A stretch of DNA of 15,410 bases from assembly GCA_001817055.1 (NCBI GenBank), contig MHHP01000035.1, positions 1 through 15,410 of the forward strand. The letters are read 5' to 3'. A program made the translations under genes and the position numbers. This stretch comes from Candidatus Andersenbacteria bacterium RIFCSPHIGHO2_02_FULL_45_11. Lineage in GTDB: Bacteria; Patescibacteriota; Andersenbacteria; UBA10190. The notes beneath the pieces are model-generated. The model ran no database searches. It was not told the origin of the DNA and worked only from the letters and a program-made list of their open reading frames with translations. The first letter of the stretch is position 1; each line of letters opens with the position of its first letter. Shown one piece after another: positions 5,978-11,921 of the stretch.

Positions 5978-6658
5978 CTAACCGTTCTTCGTCTTTGCGG
6001 AAAAATCCGTTTCGCAAATAATGTAACCTGTGTTTTGTGGAGGAACGAAAGAGTATTTGTTATTGAGCATCTTTACATGCACGGGCATTTCTCTGTGGTA
6101 TACATACGCACATGTTGGAACTTTAAATATATCGGCAGCGTTCAATATGAGAGCTAGTTCCTGCAAGATAAAATGAACTCCAATATCCAATGCTTCTTGA
6201 ATCGCAAGCGTGGTCCCATTACCTTCAATCACTCCCATTGTTGTTTCTCGTACGTCGCTCCGAAAATCTGTCTCTTTTTCATACAACTTTGTAAGATTTT
6301 CCAACATCGTTTCGTACGCTTTATTACCTTCTAGGTCCTTCCAGCGAATTATTCGCACGTTTTCTGTAGCCCCAAGAGATTCCATAATACGCCTGCATTT
6401 GTTCTCTAGATTATTACACGCAAGCATGGCAGTTGCTTTTGCCTTATTCTCATCGTACCCAAGACTTCTAAGGGTACTGATAGCGGGAACGTCAGGAAGC
6501 ATGATAAAAACTTGTGCAACGCTATTCTGTGCCCACGAAATAAGCTCCTGTAGGTTTTCCTCCTTGAAGTAACTGTTACGAATACTAAGCCCGAGGAGAA
6601 CAGCAGTTTTCTCTGCAAGAACCTTCTCTCCGATTGGTGATGTTGAGTGAATAATCAT
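5978..6658 (-). CDS. tRNA-dependent cyclodipeptide synthase (CDPS)
   Basis: A 226-residue CDPS, the usual size. CDPSs take two aminoacyl-tRNAs and make a cyclic dipeptide (diketopiperazine); the first aminoacyl group is moved to an active-site Ser. Visible signatures: GLSIRNSYF (23-31) with Ser25 as the expected nucleophile and Asn28 three residues on, VFIMLPDVP (50-58), RSLGYDENKAKA (64-75) with Gly67, Tyr115 in NKAYETM, FILQELALIL (163-172) with Glu167 as the expected catalytic Glu, and the VYHRE strand with Tyr187. By spacing from AlbC, Phe163 takes the place of an expected Tyr. Substrates cannot be read by eye. The gene follows a methyltransferase by 21 nt on the same strand, suggesting a two-gene pathway. 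Confidence 0.92.
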   Translation of the reverse strand: MIIHSTSPIGEKVLAEKTAVLLGLSIRNSYFKEENLQELISWAQNSVAQVFIMLPDVPAISTLRSLGYDENKAKATAMLACNNLENKCRRIMESLGATENVRIIRWKDLEGNKAYETMLENLTKLYEKETDFRSDVRETTMGVIEGNGTTLAIQEALDIGVHFILQELALILNAADIFKVPTCAYVYHREMPVHVKMLNNKYSFVPPQNTGYIICETDFSAKTKNG

Positions 6659-6679
6659 ATGGCTGTACGAAGAATAGAG

Positions 6680-7390
6680 CTAACAAGAAAACCAAAGCAT
6701 TTGAGCAATGGCCCTATCCCTGAATTGTTCATATTGTGGCTTCGCTTGCAATAGGTCCGTTGTAGGTAATACGGGCATACTTTTCTCTAAAGACATCCCC
6801 GCTTCCATAGCGGCTGTTGTATACACTTCTACCCCTCGCACAATGTCGACAGTAGTAACCGTTGGACGTTCCGTCCTTGCAACGTATTCATTATCCGTTA
6901 AGGATTCGACTTCAAGCTCGTATCCGAATCTTGGGGCTTTAGCGTAATCAAAGTCAGGCACAATCATCCTAAAACTCCCTTTAACGCCGAGTAAACCTGC
7001 AACCTTTTTCATTGCACTTTGAACATTACCCATATGCACAAAGGACATAAGAGCAAATATGTAATTGTATCTATCTATATCCTCGTAATCCTCAAAAGAA
7101 GAGAGCAGCGTTTGAACTTTAGGATAATGTTGACGAGCTAATGTAACGTTCCGTTCAGAAGGCTCTATGCCGACAACCTTCACAGCCCCTCTGCTTCTCA
7201 CGTCCTCAAGCAACCATCCCGTTCCAGAGCCAATATCTAAAATCTTTGCACCCTTAATATCTTCAATAGAGGGCAAAATATATCCTTTATAAAAATCCAT
7301 CCAGGGAGAATGGTCCTCTCGTTCTCTTTCCCAGTAAATAGCTTCTTTATCGTATTGCTGAGGGTCGCTTGCTCTATCTAGTAATGACAT
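6680..7390 (-). CDS. class I SAM-dependent methyltransferase
   Basis: A 236-residue Rossmann-fold methyltransferase. Motif I is ILDIGSGTG (50-58), the acidic ribose-binding residue is Glu76 in VVGIEPSERN, and a motif IV-like stretch is YNYIFALMSFVHM, followed by a helix and a strand ending in FRMIVPDFD. The C-terminal third, with VEVYTTAAMEAGMSLEK, fits small-molecule enzymes. It is the first gene of the pair with the cyclodipeptide synthase, so the likely substrate is the cyclic dipeptide (N- or O-methylation), as in known CDPS clusters. That link is inferred from the gene order. A 12-bp palindrome lies just upstream. Generic methyltransferases are common, so another substrate is possible. 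Confidence 0.85.
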   Translation of the reverse strand: MSLLDRASDPQQYDKEAIYWEREREDHSPWMDFYKGYILPSIEDIKGAKILDIGSGTGWLLEDVRSRGAVKVVGIEPSERNVTLARQHYPKVQTLLSSFEDYEDIDRYNYIFALMSFVHMGNVQSAMKKVAGLLGVKGSFRMIVPDFDYAKAPRFGYELEVESLTDNEYVARTERPTVTTVDIVRGVEVYTTAAMEAGMSLEKSMPVLPTTDLLQAKPQYEQFRDRAIAQMLWFSC

Positions 7391-7399
7391 GACGTTAAG

Positions 7400-7411
7400 T
7401 TAGCATGCTAA
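7400..7411. promoter_or_regulatory. 12-bp perfect palindrome upstream of the methyltransferase gene
   Basis: TTAGCATGCTAA lies 9 nt before the methyltransferase ATG and overlaps a TGCTAACTT sequence (minus strand) that may be an extended -10 box with a 6-nt gap to the ATG. It is a possible operator for the CDPS pair. Confidence 0.4.
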
Positions 7412-7473
7412 TGCAAATACATCTATACAGACAAACGCCCCCGCAGACGGTAAGTAAGGACCTATTTTGCATA

Positions 7474-7517
7474 AAAGAAAAAGCCACCAAGGAATAAACC
7501 AAGGCGGCTCTATTTTT
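7474..7517. terminator. bidirectional terminator between unknown gene and CDPS pair
   Basis: AAAAAGCC-a-CC (7478-7487) faces GG-c-GGCT (7503-7509), with an inner GG...CC, flanked by A tract on one side and TATTTTT on the other. On the minus strand it ends the gene at 7540-8079 and separates it from the methyltransferase promoter. Confidence 0.7.
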
Positions 7518-7539
7518 CGTTAAACGAACAATGCGGGAG

Positions 7540-8079
7540 TTAGAGGTCGAACACAATGCGCTCTTTAGGAACAATCGTAAGTGCGACGTCCCCAGTCGTT
7601 GCGGGGTCTCCTGCGGCTCGCACAAACTCCAAGCTATCCGCTTCACCATTCACCCACAGGTTTCCGAGAACCCATTCTTTCCCGAGATACTGGAGAATTA
7701 CGGGTCCATCGAGTTTCTGAATCATTTGGAATTGGTCGAGAATTTCCCGAGGAATGGGTCCATCCTTGTAAAAATCACGATTGCAATGCACCTCTTCGTT
7801 GATTCCGAATTCCAAACAACCATCAGGAGTACGCTGAAGCCAATTGAGATATAGCCTTTGCGTATTGTAAGCATCTTTATAGCGTTGCTGGATGAAATAC
7901 TCGGTAGCGGTAACAAGTAAATCCCTCCATACGCCAATTACGGTCTCTTCACCCTCTTCGAAGCACTCGGGGAAGCCTTTTTGCAGGCGCCGTAAAAAGT
8001 GTTCATCCGAGCAAAAAGCCAACGCAGTTCTTGTTGCAGAGCACGTAATGCCACGGATTGCGTTCCAGTTACGCTTCAT
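7540..8079 (-). CDS. unknown protein, 179 residues
   Basis: I do not recognise this protein. It has no signal peptide or membrane segment. The N-terminal half (about 25-85) is helical and rich in Arg, Gln and aromatic residues (HFLRRLQKGFPECF, WRDLLVTATEYFIQQRYKDAY), and the C-terminal third has alternating hydrophobic residues typical of beta-strands (GPVILQYLGKEWVLGNLWV, VALTIVPKERIVFDL). Start ATG 8079 is supported by a GGAG 6 nt upstream. It has a good promoter of its own and a 56-nt leader, and a terminator separates it from the CDPS pair, so it is likely an independent unit facing the XRE/ImmA genes. Confidence 0.7.
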   Translation of the reverse strand: MKRNWNAIRGITCSATRTALAFCSDEHFLRRLQKGFPECFEEGEETVIGVWRDLLVTATEYFIQQRYKDAYNTQRLYLNWLQRTPDGCLEFGINEEVHCNRDFYKDGPIPREILDQFQMIQKLDGPVILQYLGKEWVLGNLWVNGEADSLEFVRAAGDPATTGDVALTIVPKERIVFDL

Positions 8080-8141
8080 GATTTTCTCCAGAAAAGGAAG
8101 GGTGCGAATTGACTTCGCAGGTTTGTAAGGTACAGGAAGAC

Positions 8142-8170
8142 ATTATTGCACTTAATACGCATTCTGTCAA
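8142..8170 (-). promoter_or_regulatory. promoter of the 179-residue unknown protein
   Basis: On the minus strand TTGACA (8170-8165), 17 nt, AATAAT (8147-8142). The start near 8135 would leave a leader of about 56 nt with a small GCGAA/TTCGC hairpin and a GGAG ribosome site, unlike the leaderless genes nearby. Confidence 0.75.
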
Positions 8171-8205
8171 TATTCCATTGTATATGTTAGTAAATGGGTA
8201 TTGAC
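8166..8205. promoter_or_regulatory. dyad operator between divergent promoters
   Basis: GTCAATA (8166-8172) mirrors TATTGAC (8199-8205), and inside it CCATT (8175-8179) mirrors AATGG (8193-8197). The arms cover the -35 boxes of both divergent promoters. A fitting site for the XRE regulator encoded next to it. Confidence 0.6.
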
Positions 8206-8229
8206 TTTAGGAAACACCACGATTACAAT
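8201..8229 (+). promoter_or_regulatory. XRE-ImmA operon promoter, leaderless
   Basis: TTGACT (8201-8206), 17 nt, TACAAT (8224-8229), then 7 nt to ATG 8237. The spacing implies a leaderless mRNA and selects ATG 8237 over upstream alternatives, which would start within the promoter. Confidence 0.8.
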
Positions 8230-8236
8230 CAGAAAC

Positions 8237-8575
8237 ATGAGCAATATCTCATCGACAATTAAATACTTACGAGAGCAGGCTGAACTCTCTCAAAATCAGC
8301 TCGCACGCCAATCGGACGTTTCCGTTGGCTTCATATCTAAGCTTGAAGCAGGGCAATACAAGACCGTATCGCTGGATAAATGCCAGCAGCTCGCCAAGGG
8401 TTTAGGCTTAACTCTTAAAGACTTGCTGGATTCATTGGGTTTCCTTGAGAATAGCTCAACCCCCTCTGCTTCTCATGCGCTCCAACATGCTTTGCGTGGA
8501 AGTGGCTATAACGCTACTGAAGTGAAAAAGGTAATTGATTTTGCCGAATACCTAAAGCACCAACGACATGAGTAA
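8237..8575 (+). CDS. XRE-family HTH transcriptional regulator
   Basis: A 112-residue regulator. Residues 6-66 form a Cro/C1-type helix-turn-helix: IKYLREQAELSQNQLARQSD, then VSVGFISKLEAGQYKTVSLDK and a final helix QLAKGLGLTLKDLL. The C-terminal part (90-112) is a short helix pair that may give dimer contacts. It is followed 14 nt later by an ImmA/IrrE-type peptidase gene. In ICEBs1-like systems the ImmR repressor is destroyed by ImmA to start transfer; the same logic may control this element. The operator is probably the dyad at 8166-8205. Confidence 0.88.
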   Translation: MSNISSTIKYLREQAELSQNQLARQSDVSVGFISKLEAGQYKTVSLDKCQQLAKGLGLTLKDLLDSLGFLENSSTPSASHALQHALRGSGYNATEVKKVIDFAEYLKHQRHE

Positions 8576-8589
8576 CCAGCCCATTATGT

Positions 8590-9207
8590 ATGCTTACTTC
8601 CCCGACTACAGATGTATTACAGATAAAAACATCTCACGAAAGACTGTTACTGCCTAACCAGTTTTCATACTTCGACACCCTCAAGAAATGGGAACATCAT
8701 TATAGGGACCGTGTAAACAGCATACTATCGGAAGCAAAAAGCTTCTCGCTACCCATCACACCAGAGCCGTTTGAATCATATTTCAGCGGCTTTGAGTTTA
8801 CATACATTCCTTTTGATAACTCGGCACAGCCCAAACTAGACGGTTGCTGGGACCGCAACGAGGGTCAAATACGAATCTTCTACTCCAGTAATGCTCCCGA
8901 AGTACGGCAACGGTTTACGATAACGCATGAGCTTATACATGTTTACCAAGCGTTCGACCCCGAATTTTTAGCAGAGATGGAAGCGATAAAATCTCCCCAG
9001 CAACGAGAACAGCTCATGGAACGCATAGCAAATAAAACGGCGGCATACTATCTTGCGCCCTTACCACTCCTTGCTGCCGAAGCTAAAACAACCCCACACA
9101 TCTTGAGCTTAGCGGCAATGTTTGGCGTATCCACCCAAGCAATGGAAATATGCCTCAAGGATTACGGAATAGTTATTGATGAAAAGGCGTATAAACCGCC
9201 TTGGTAA
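8590..9207 (+). CDS. ImmA/IrrE-family metallopeptidase
   Basis: A 205-residue protein with the zinc motif THELIHVYQ (His113, Glu114, His117). After the motif the helix ERIANKTAAYYLAPLPLL matches the usual EAN-x-FA-x-x-LLMP segment, but the expected third zinc ligand (Glu before Ala-Asn) is Ile145; Glu143 is two residues earlier. The N-terminal part (1-75) is family-variable. Such proteases cleave or inactivate their cognate XRE repressor; the gene order supports this. Translation may be coupled to the upstream gene, since no Shine-Dalgarno is clear. The altered ligand could mean weakened or lost proteolysis. Confidence 0.85.
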   Translation: MLTSPTTDVLQIKTSHERLLLPNQFSYFDTLKKWEHHYRDRVNSILSEAKSFSLPITPEPFESYFSGFEFTYIPFDNSAQPKLDGCWDRNEGQIRIFYSSNAPEVRQRFTITHELIHVYQAFDPEFLAEMEAIKSPQQREQLMERIANKTAAYYLAPLPLLAAEAKTTPHILSLAAMFGVSTQAMEICLKDYGIVIDEKAYKPPW

Positions 9208-9215
9208 AAATAAAA

Positions 9216-9233
9216 CGCCTGCTTGAACAGGCG
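9216..9233 (+). terminator. hairpin after the ImmA-like gene
   Basis: CGCCTG, loop CTTGAA, CAGGCG, followed by AATTACTTT. The T run is weak, but the position right after the stop fits a terminator. Confidence 0.5.
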
Positions 9234-9248
9234 AATTACTTTGTAATA

Positions 9249-9330
9249 GTCCGATACGGACCACCACGCACTGAGAAGTATACAACACTTAAACTTTAAG
9301 TCGCAACCCTTCTCAAGCTCTGTATCGGAC
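9249..9330. repeat. nested triple palindrome, candidate replication origin or Rep site
   Basis: Three perfect inverted repeats are nested around one centre: GTCCGATAC (9249-9257) with GTATCGGAC (9322-9330); TGAGAAG (9272-9278) with CTTCTCA (9309-9315); ACTTAAA-c-TTTAAGT (9287-9301). Together they can form an 82-nt cruciform. It precedes the Rep module. The likely -10 box for the module is at 9337-9342, so the palindrome lies outside the mRNA and should act as DNA: origin, nick site or operator. No gene fits this gap. Confidence 0.6.
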
Positions 9331-9336
9331 GCACGA

Positions 9337-9348
9337 TATAGAGCTTTT
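9337..9348 (+). promoter_or_regulatory. -10 box of the Rep module, leaderless
   Basis: TATAGA (9337-9342) lies 6 nt before ATG 9349. No good -35 is seen at 17 nt upstream, where the right arm of the palindrome begins, so an activator or Rep itself could be involved. Confidence 0.4.
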
Positions 9349-9507
9349 ATGTTTCAAACACAGACAGAAAAATTGGCCCAAGAGTACTTTGTAGACGAGC
9401 TGGGACTAGCTACGAGCGATGTAGCCGACGCCAGCCAGAATCTACTTGGGTATTTTCGGACCCTGTACGAAATACAGGAACGCCTAGATAGAAAGGGGGC
9501 CCTATGA
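9349..9507 (+). CDS. small acidic protein of the Rep module
   Basis: A 52-residue protein, MFQTQTEKLAQEYF followed by DELGLATSDVADASQNLLGY and an amphipathic end. It is acidic and probably all-helical. I do not recognise the family. Support for a real gene: a -10 box 6 nt upstream, and an ATGA overlap (9504-9507) with rep, the arrangement also used at the other end of rep. A role as a replication accessory or copy-control protein is a guess from position. Confidence 0.65.
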   Translation: MFQTQTEKLAQEYFVDELGLATSDVADASQNLLGYFRTLYEIQERLDRKGAL

Positions 9508-10688
9508 TTGATAGCGTTCTTCTTAAGATACCCGACTTCATCCTGTTTTCTTCTCAGCATTTTACGCATCTCAAGTATCAAGAGTTTCGTGGCAAGTACG
9601 GTCTGTTCGGAAAGTTTGAAACACGATACACGGACTATCCGCAAGAAATGAAAAAGAAAGGCCTATACTTCCCTCAAGTAAATCTCATGCAACGCCAACG
9701 ACTTCTCAAGGGAACGGGCGGAAGATTTAGCAAAGAACGATATTTGCTTGTGCAGGTGTCCATTCCCAAGCTTCTATACGGCACAAGTATATTCGATGCC
9801 GATGAGCGAGTACTTCCGCTCTTTGCTATTCGCCTCAAGGAAGCATTGCTTGCAATCAACGTCCGAGTAACAGAAACCGCCATCATGGAAGCCGTCGTAC
9901 AGCGCATAGATTATTCAAAGGTCCTTCGTATCAGCTCAACCTACGGCAGCACTGCGAGCCTCATACGGGAAATGGCAGCCTATGACAACAAGCAATCTTC
10001 GGACTTCAACCAGAACAAATTTTACAACGGCAAAGACGGTCTGTATCTGAAGTTTTACAACTCCTCTCAAGGGTTGGTAATATACGACAAATTTGAAGAG
10101 ATAACGACCAACGGTACAACGAAGCTTGAGCAGGAAATAGCAAAGGGATATAAGCGGGGCGACATGGTACACGGCGCATTACGCATCGAGCTATCCCTAC
10201 AGCTCAAGCACACAGTAGACAGTGCGTTGAGACGATTTTACAAGACAAAGAAAAAGAACTTTACCTTGCCCGAAGCGGCACGCCCAGACATCGGTAAGCA
10301 GTTGCTTATTGAATCGTTTGAAAAAGTATACGTGCGAGGCTTTAGCGGGACCGTATATCTGAGCAAACTGAAGGACGCCGAGCTGTATAACCAGCTACGA
10401 GCCTCCAAGGTCCCATTTCAGCAACAGGCCATATTGTACCTCCTTACCAACCGTGTGCGTGCTGTGGGCCTTAAAACAGCTATAGCCGAGCTTAAGGGGC
10501 AAGTATCTGCAAGCTCTATAGGACGCTACAAGAAGCAGACGGAACGAGTTTTAGAGATAGCTAATGCCAAGCACGACAAGGTAAACGCAGTCGCCTACCT
10601 GCGCCGCAAGCTCAAACAGTTTACCCCTATCATACCGAAGCAATTAGACACTATCCTAGGCGCAACAAAGGGGGTGAGAAAGTTATGA
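9504..10688 (+). CDS. phage/plasmid replication initiator, gene II/X-like
   Basis: A 394-residue protein resembling the filamentous-phage/plasmid II/X replication proteins (Phage_CRI and Phage_X families). Signs are the MIDSVLLKIP start, the RIDYSKVLRIS strand (134-144), the YLKFYNSSQGLVIYDKFEE core (181-199) with Tyr194-Asp-Lys, and the HGALRIELSLQL strand (223-234). These proteins nick one strand at the origin and start rolling-circle replication. The C-terminal 120 residues look like an added helical DNA-binding region (SSIGRYKKQTERVLEI). A visible His-x-His motif is absent, as in some members. An AGGGGG Shine-Dalgarno-like run is next to the start. No coat or ZOT/pI gene is present, so this is a replicon and not a full inovirus. 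The class is recalled, not searched. Confidence 0.75.
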   Translation: MIDSVLLKIPDFILFSSQHFTHLKYQEFRGKYGLFGKFETRYTDYPQEMKKKGLYFPQVNLMQRQRLLKGTGGRFSKERYLLVQVSIPKLLYGTSIFDADERVLPLFAIRLKEALLAINVRVTETAIMEAVVQRIDYSKVLRISSTYGSTASLIREMAAYDNKQSSDFNQNKFYNGKDGLYLKFYNSSQGLVIYDKFEEITTNGTTKLEQEIAKGYKRGDMVHGALRIELSLQLKHTVDSALRRFYKTKKKNFTLPEAARPDIGKQLLIESFEKVYVRGFSGTVYLSKLKDAELYNQLRASKVPFQQQAILYLLTNRVRAVGLKTAIAELKGQVSASSIGRYKKQTERVLEIANAKHDKVNAVAYLRRKLKQFTPIIPKQLDTILGATKGVRKL

Positions 10689-10822
10689 AGTTAAAAGAAG
10701 CCAGAGCGTTTATAGAGGCTATACACGAAGCCGTAGAAGCTGAATACAAGCGACAAGTTAGCAGGGCGATAAAACAGGGCATCGCTTACAAGAAGCAACG
10801 GGCTAAGTCGAAACAGTCCTAA
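10685..10822 (+). CDS. small basic protein downstream of rep
   Basis: A 45-residue protein: MKLKEARAFIEAIHEAVEAE then YKRQVSRAIKQGIAYKKQRA and a Lys-rich tail. The first half is an amphipathic acidic helix and the second is strongly basic, so nucleic-acid binding is likely. The ATG overlaps the rep TGA (ATGA, 10685-10688), so translation is coupled. Family unknown. Confidence 0.6.
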   Translation: MKLKEARAFIEAIHEAVEAEYKRQVSRAIKQGIAYKKQRAKSKQS

Positions 10823-10834
10823 GCAGTAACGGGC

Positions 10835-10867
10835 GGGCGACGCTACTAACGATAGCTACGCTCGCCC
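10835..10867 (+). terminator. possible terminator of the Rep module
   Basis: GGGCGA (10835-10840) with TCGCCC (10862-10867), with GCTA/TAGC inside. It is 12 bases after the last Rep-module stop. There is no T run immediately after, so the call is weak. Confidence 0.4.
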
Positions 10868-10916
10868 TATCCTAACATTTTATTATCAATATAAATAGTG
10901 TAAACTAATGTTAAGT

Positions 10917-11090
10917 ATGAAAACACAAGAGTTTTACTTAGTAGAAGAAATAGCCGAGAAGTTACGGCTAAGCAAAATGACTATTTATCGCTACATGAAA
11001 GCGGGCAGACTGCACGCCCATAAAGTCGGTAAAGAGTATCGTATTGCGAGTGCAGATTTTAAGCATTTTTTACAAGCAACAAAAAAATAA
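10917..11090 (+). CDS. excisionase-like HTH protein (MerR/HTH_17 fold)
   Basis: A small DNA-binding protein, 57 residues from ATG 10917 (60 from the in-frame ATG 10908). The pattern FYLVEEIAEKLRLSKMTIYR, YMKAGRLHAHKVGKEYRIAS, DFKHFL is the typical winged-helix of the HTH_17/excisionase family. Possible roles: recombination directionality factor for the serine recombinase at the end of this operon, or controller of the restriction-modification genes that follow. The downstream methyltransferase starts 4 nt after the stop, so they are co-transcribed. A -10-like TAAACT (10901-10906) makes the second ATG more likely. Confidence 0.85.
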   Translation: MKTQEFYLVEEIAEKLRLSKMTIYRYMKAGRLHAHKVGKEYRIASADFKHFLQATKK

Positions 11091-11094
11091 GAAC

Positions 11095-11916
11095 ATGACA
11101 AAACGCTATTCACAATTAGAAAAAACGAGCGACGTTGCATTAAAAGAGCGGAGCAATGAACAGGAAGAGCAGAAGTTTCCCGAAGATTTTGTAAATCAAA
11201 TAATATGCGGCAACGCCGTAGATGCAATGAAGCAAATCCCTGACGAATCGGTAGACCTTGTAATTACCTCTCCTCCCTATAATCTCAAAAACTCTACGGG
11301 CAACGGAATGAAAGACGGCCGTGGCGGCAAGTGGGCCAACGCTGCACTACAAAAGGGATACACGCATCATAACGATGCTATGCCGCATAATGAATACGTA
11401 CAGTGGCAACGAGACTGTCTTACCGAAATGTTCCGAATCATTCCCGAGCATGGTGCAATTTTTTATAACCATAAATGGCGTGTGCAGGCAGGGCTACTGC
11501 AAGACAGGCAAGATATTGTGGGCGGCTTTCCAATTCGCCAGATAATAATTTGGAGGCGTAAGGGTGGACTGAATTTTAATGCGGGCTACTTCTTGCCTAC
11601 ATACGAAGTGATTTACCTTATTGCAAAGCCTCAATTCAAGCTGGTCCCAAAGGCAAATGCGTACGGCGACATATGGGAATTTACACAAGAGATGCGAAAT
11701 AATCACCCTGCGCCATTTCCTACAAAGCTCATTGATAGGATAGTTTCTTCAACTGATGCAAAACTAATCCTTGACCCTTTCATGGGTTCTGGCACGACGG
11801 CCATTTCCGCCCTTAACTTCAAGCGAGATTACATCGGGATTGATATATCGCCCGATTACTGCGACATAGCAGAAAAGCGTATCGCCGAATATAAATCGCA
11901 AACTAAACTTCTATAA
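11095..11916 (+). CDS. type II DNA methyltransferase (N4-cytosine or N6-adenine, beta order)
   Basis: A 273-residue DNA methyltransferase. Catalytic motif IV is VITSPPYNLKNSTG (TSPPY, 58-62), and the SAM-binding motif I, LDPFMGSGTT (226-235), comes after it, the beta-type order. RDYIGIDIS near the end is motif II. The region between them holds the variable recognition part. The TSPPY form is common in N4-cytosine enzymes but also in some N6-adenine enzymes. The neighbour is an MvaI/BcnI-type endonuclease, whose cognate methylases are N4-cytosine, so that is the better guess. I moved the start from 11044 to ATG 11095, because the longer version overlaps the HTH gene and its extra residues look like its out-of-frame translation. 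Confidence 0.9.
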   Translation: MTKRYSQLEKTSDVALKERSNEQEEQKFPEDFVNQIICGNAVDAMKQIPDESVDLVITSPPYNLKNSTGNGMKDGRGGKWANAALQKGYTHHNDAMPHNEYVQWQRDCLTEMFRIIPEHGAIFYNHKWRVQAGLLQDRQDIVGGFPIRQIIIWRRKGGLNFNAGYFLPTYEVIYLIAKPQFKLVPKANAYGDIWEFTQEMRNNHPAPFPTKLIDRIVSSTDAKLILDPFMGSGTTAISALNFKRDYIGIDISPDYCDIAEKRIAEYKSQTKLL

Positions 11917-11921
11917 TTCCT

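Noticed and set aside
7395..7649. 84-codon minus-strand open frame
   Set aside because: It runs through the terminator and the 3' end of the 179-residue gene in another frame, with no motif.
1030..10688. UGA read as glycine (Gracilibacteria/SR1 code)
   Set aside because: UGA ends manC and rep exactly at ATGA overlaps with the next genes, so it is a stop here.
9504..10822. Complete filamentous prophage (inovirus)
   Set aside because: Only the Rep protein resembles inoviruses; no ZOT/pI ATPase and no small coat proteins with signal peptides and membrane segments are present.
11550..11559. TTTGGAGGCG in the methylase gene matching the trnW anticodon region
   Set aside because: A 10-base match within an intact coding gene, with no boundary there.
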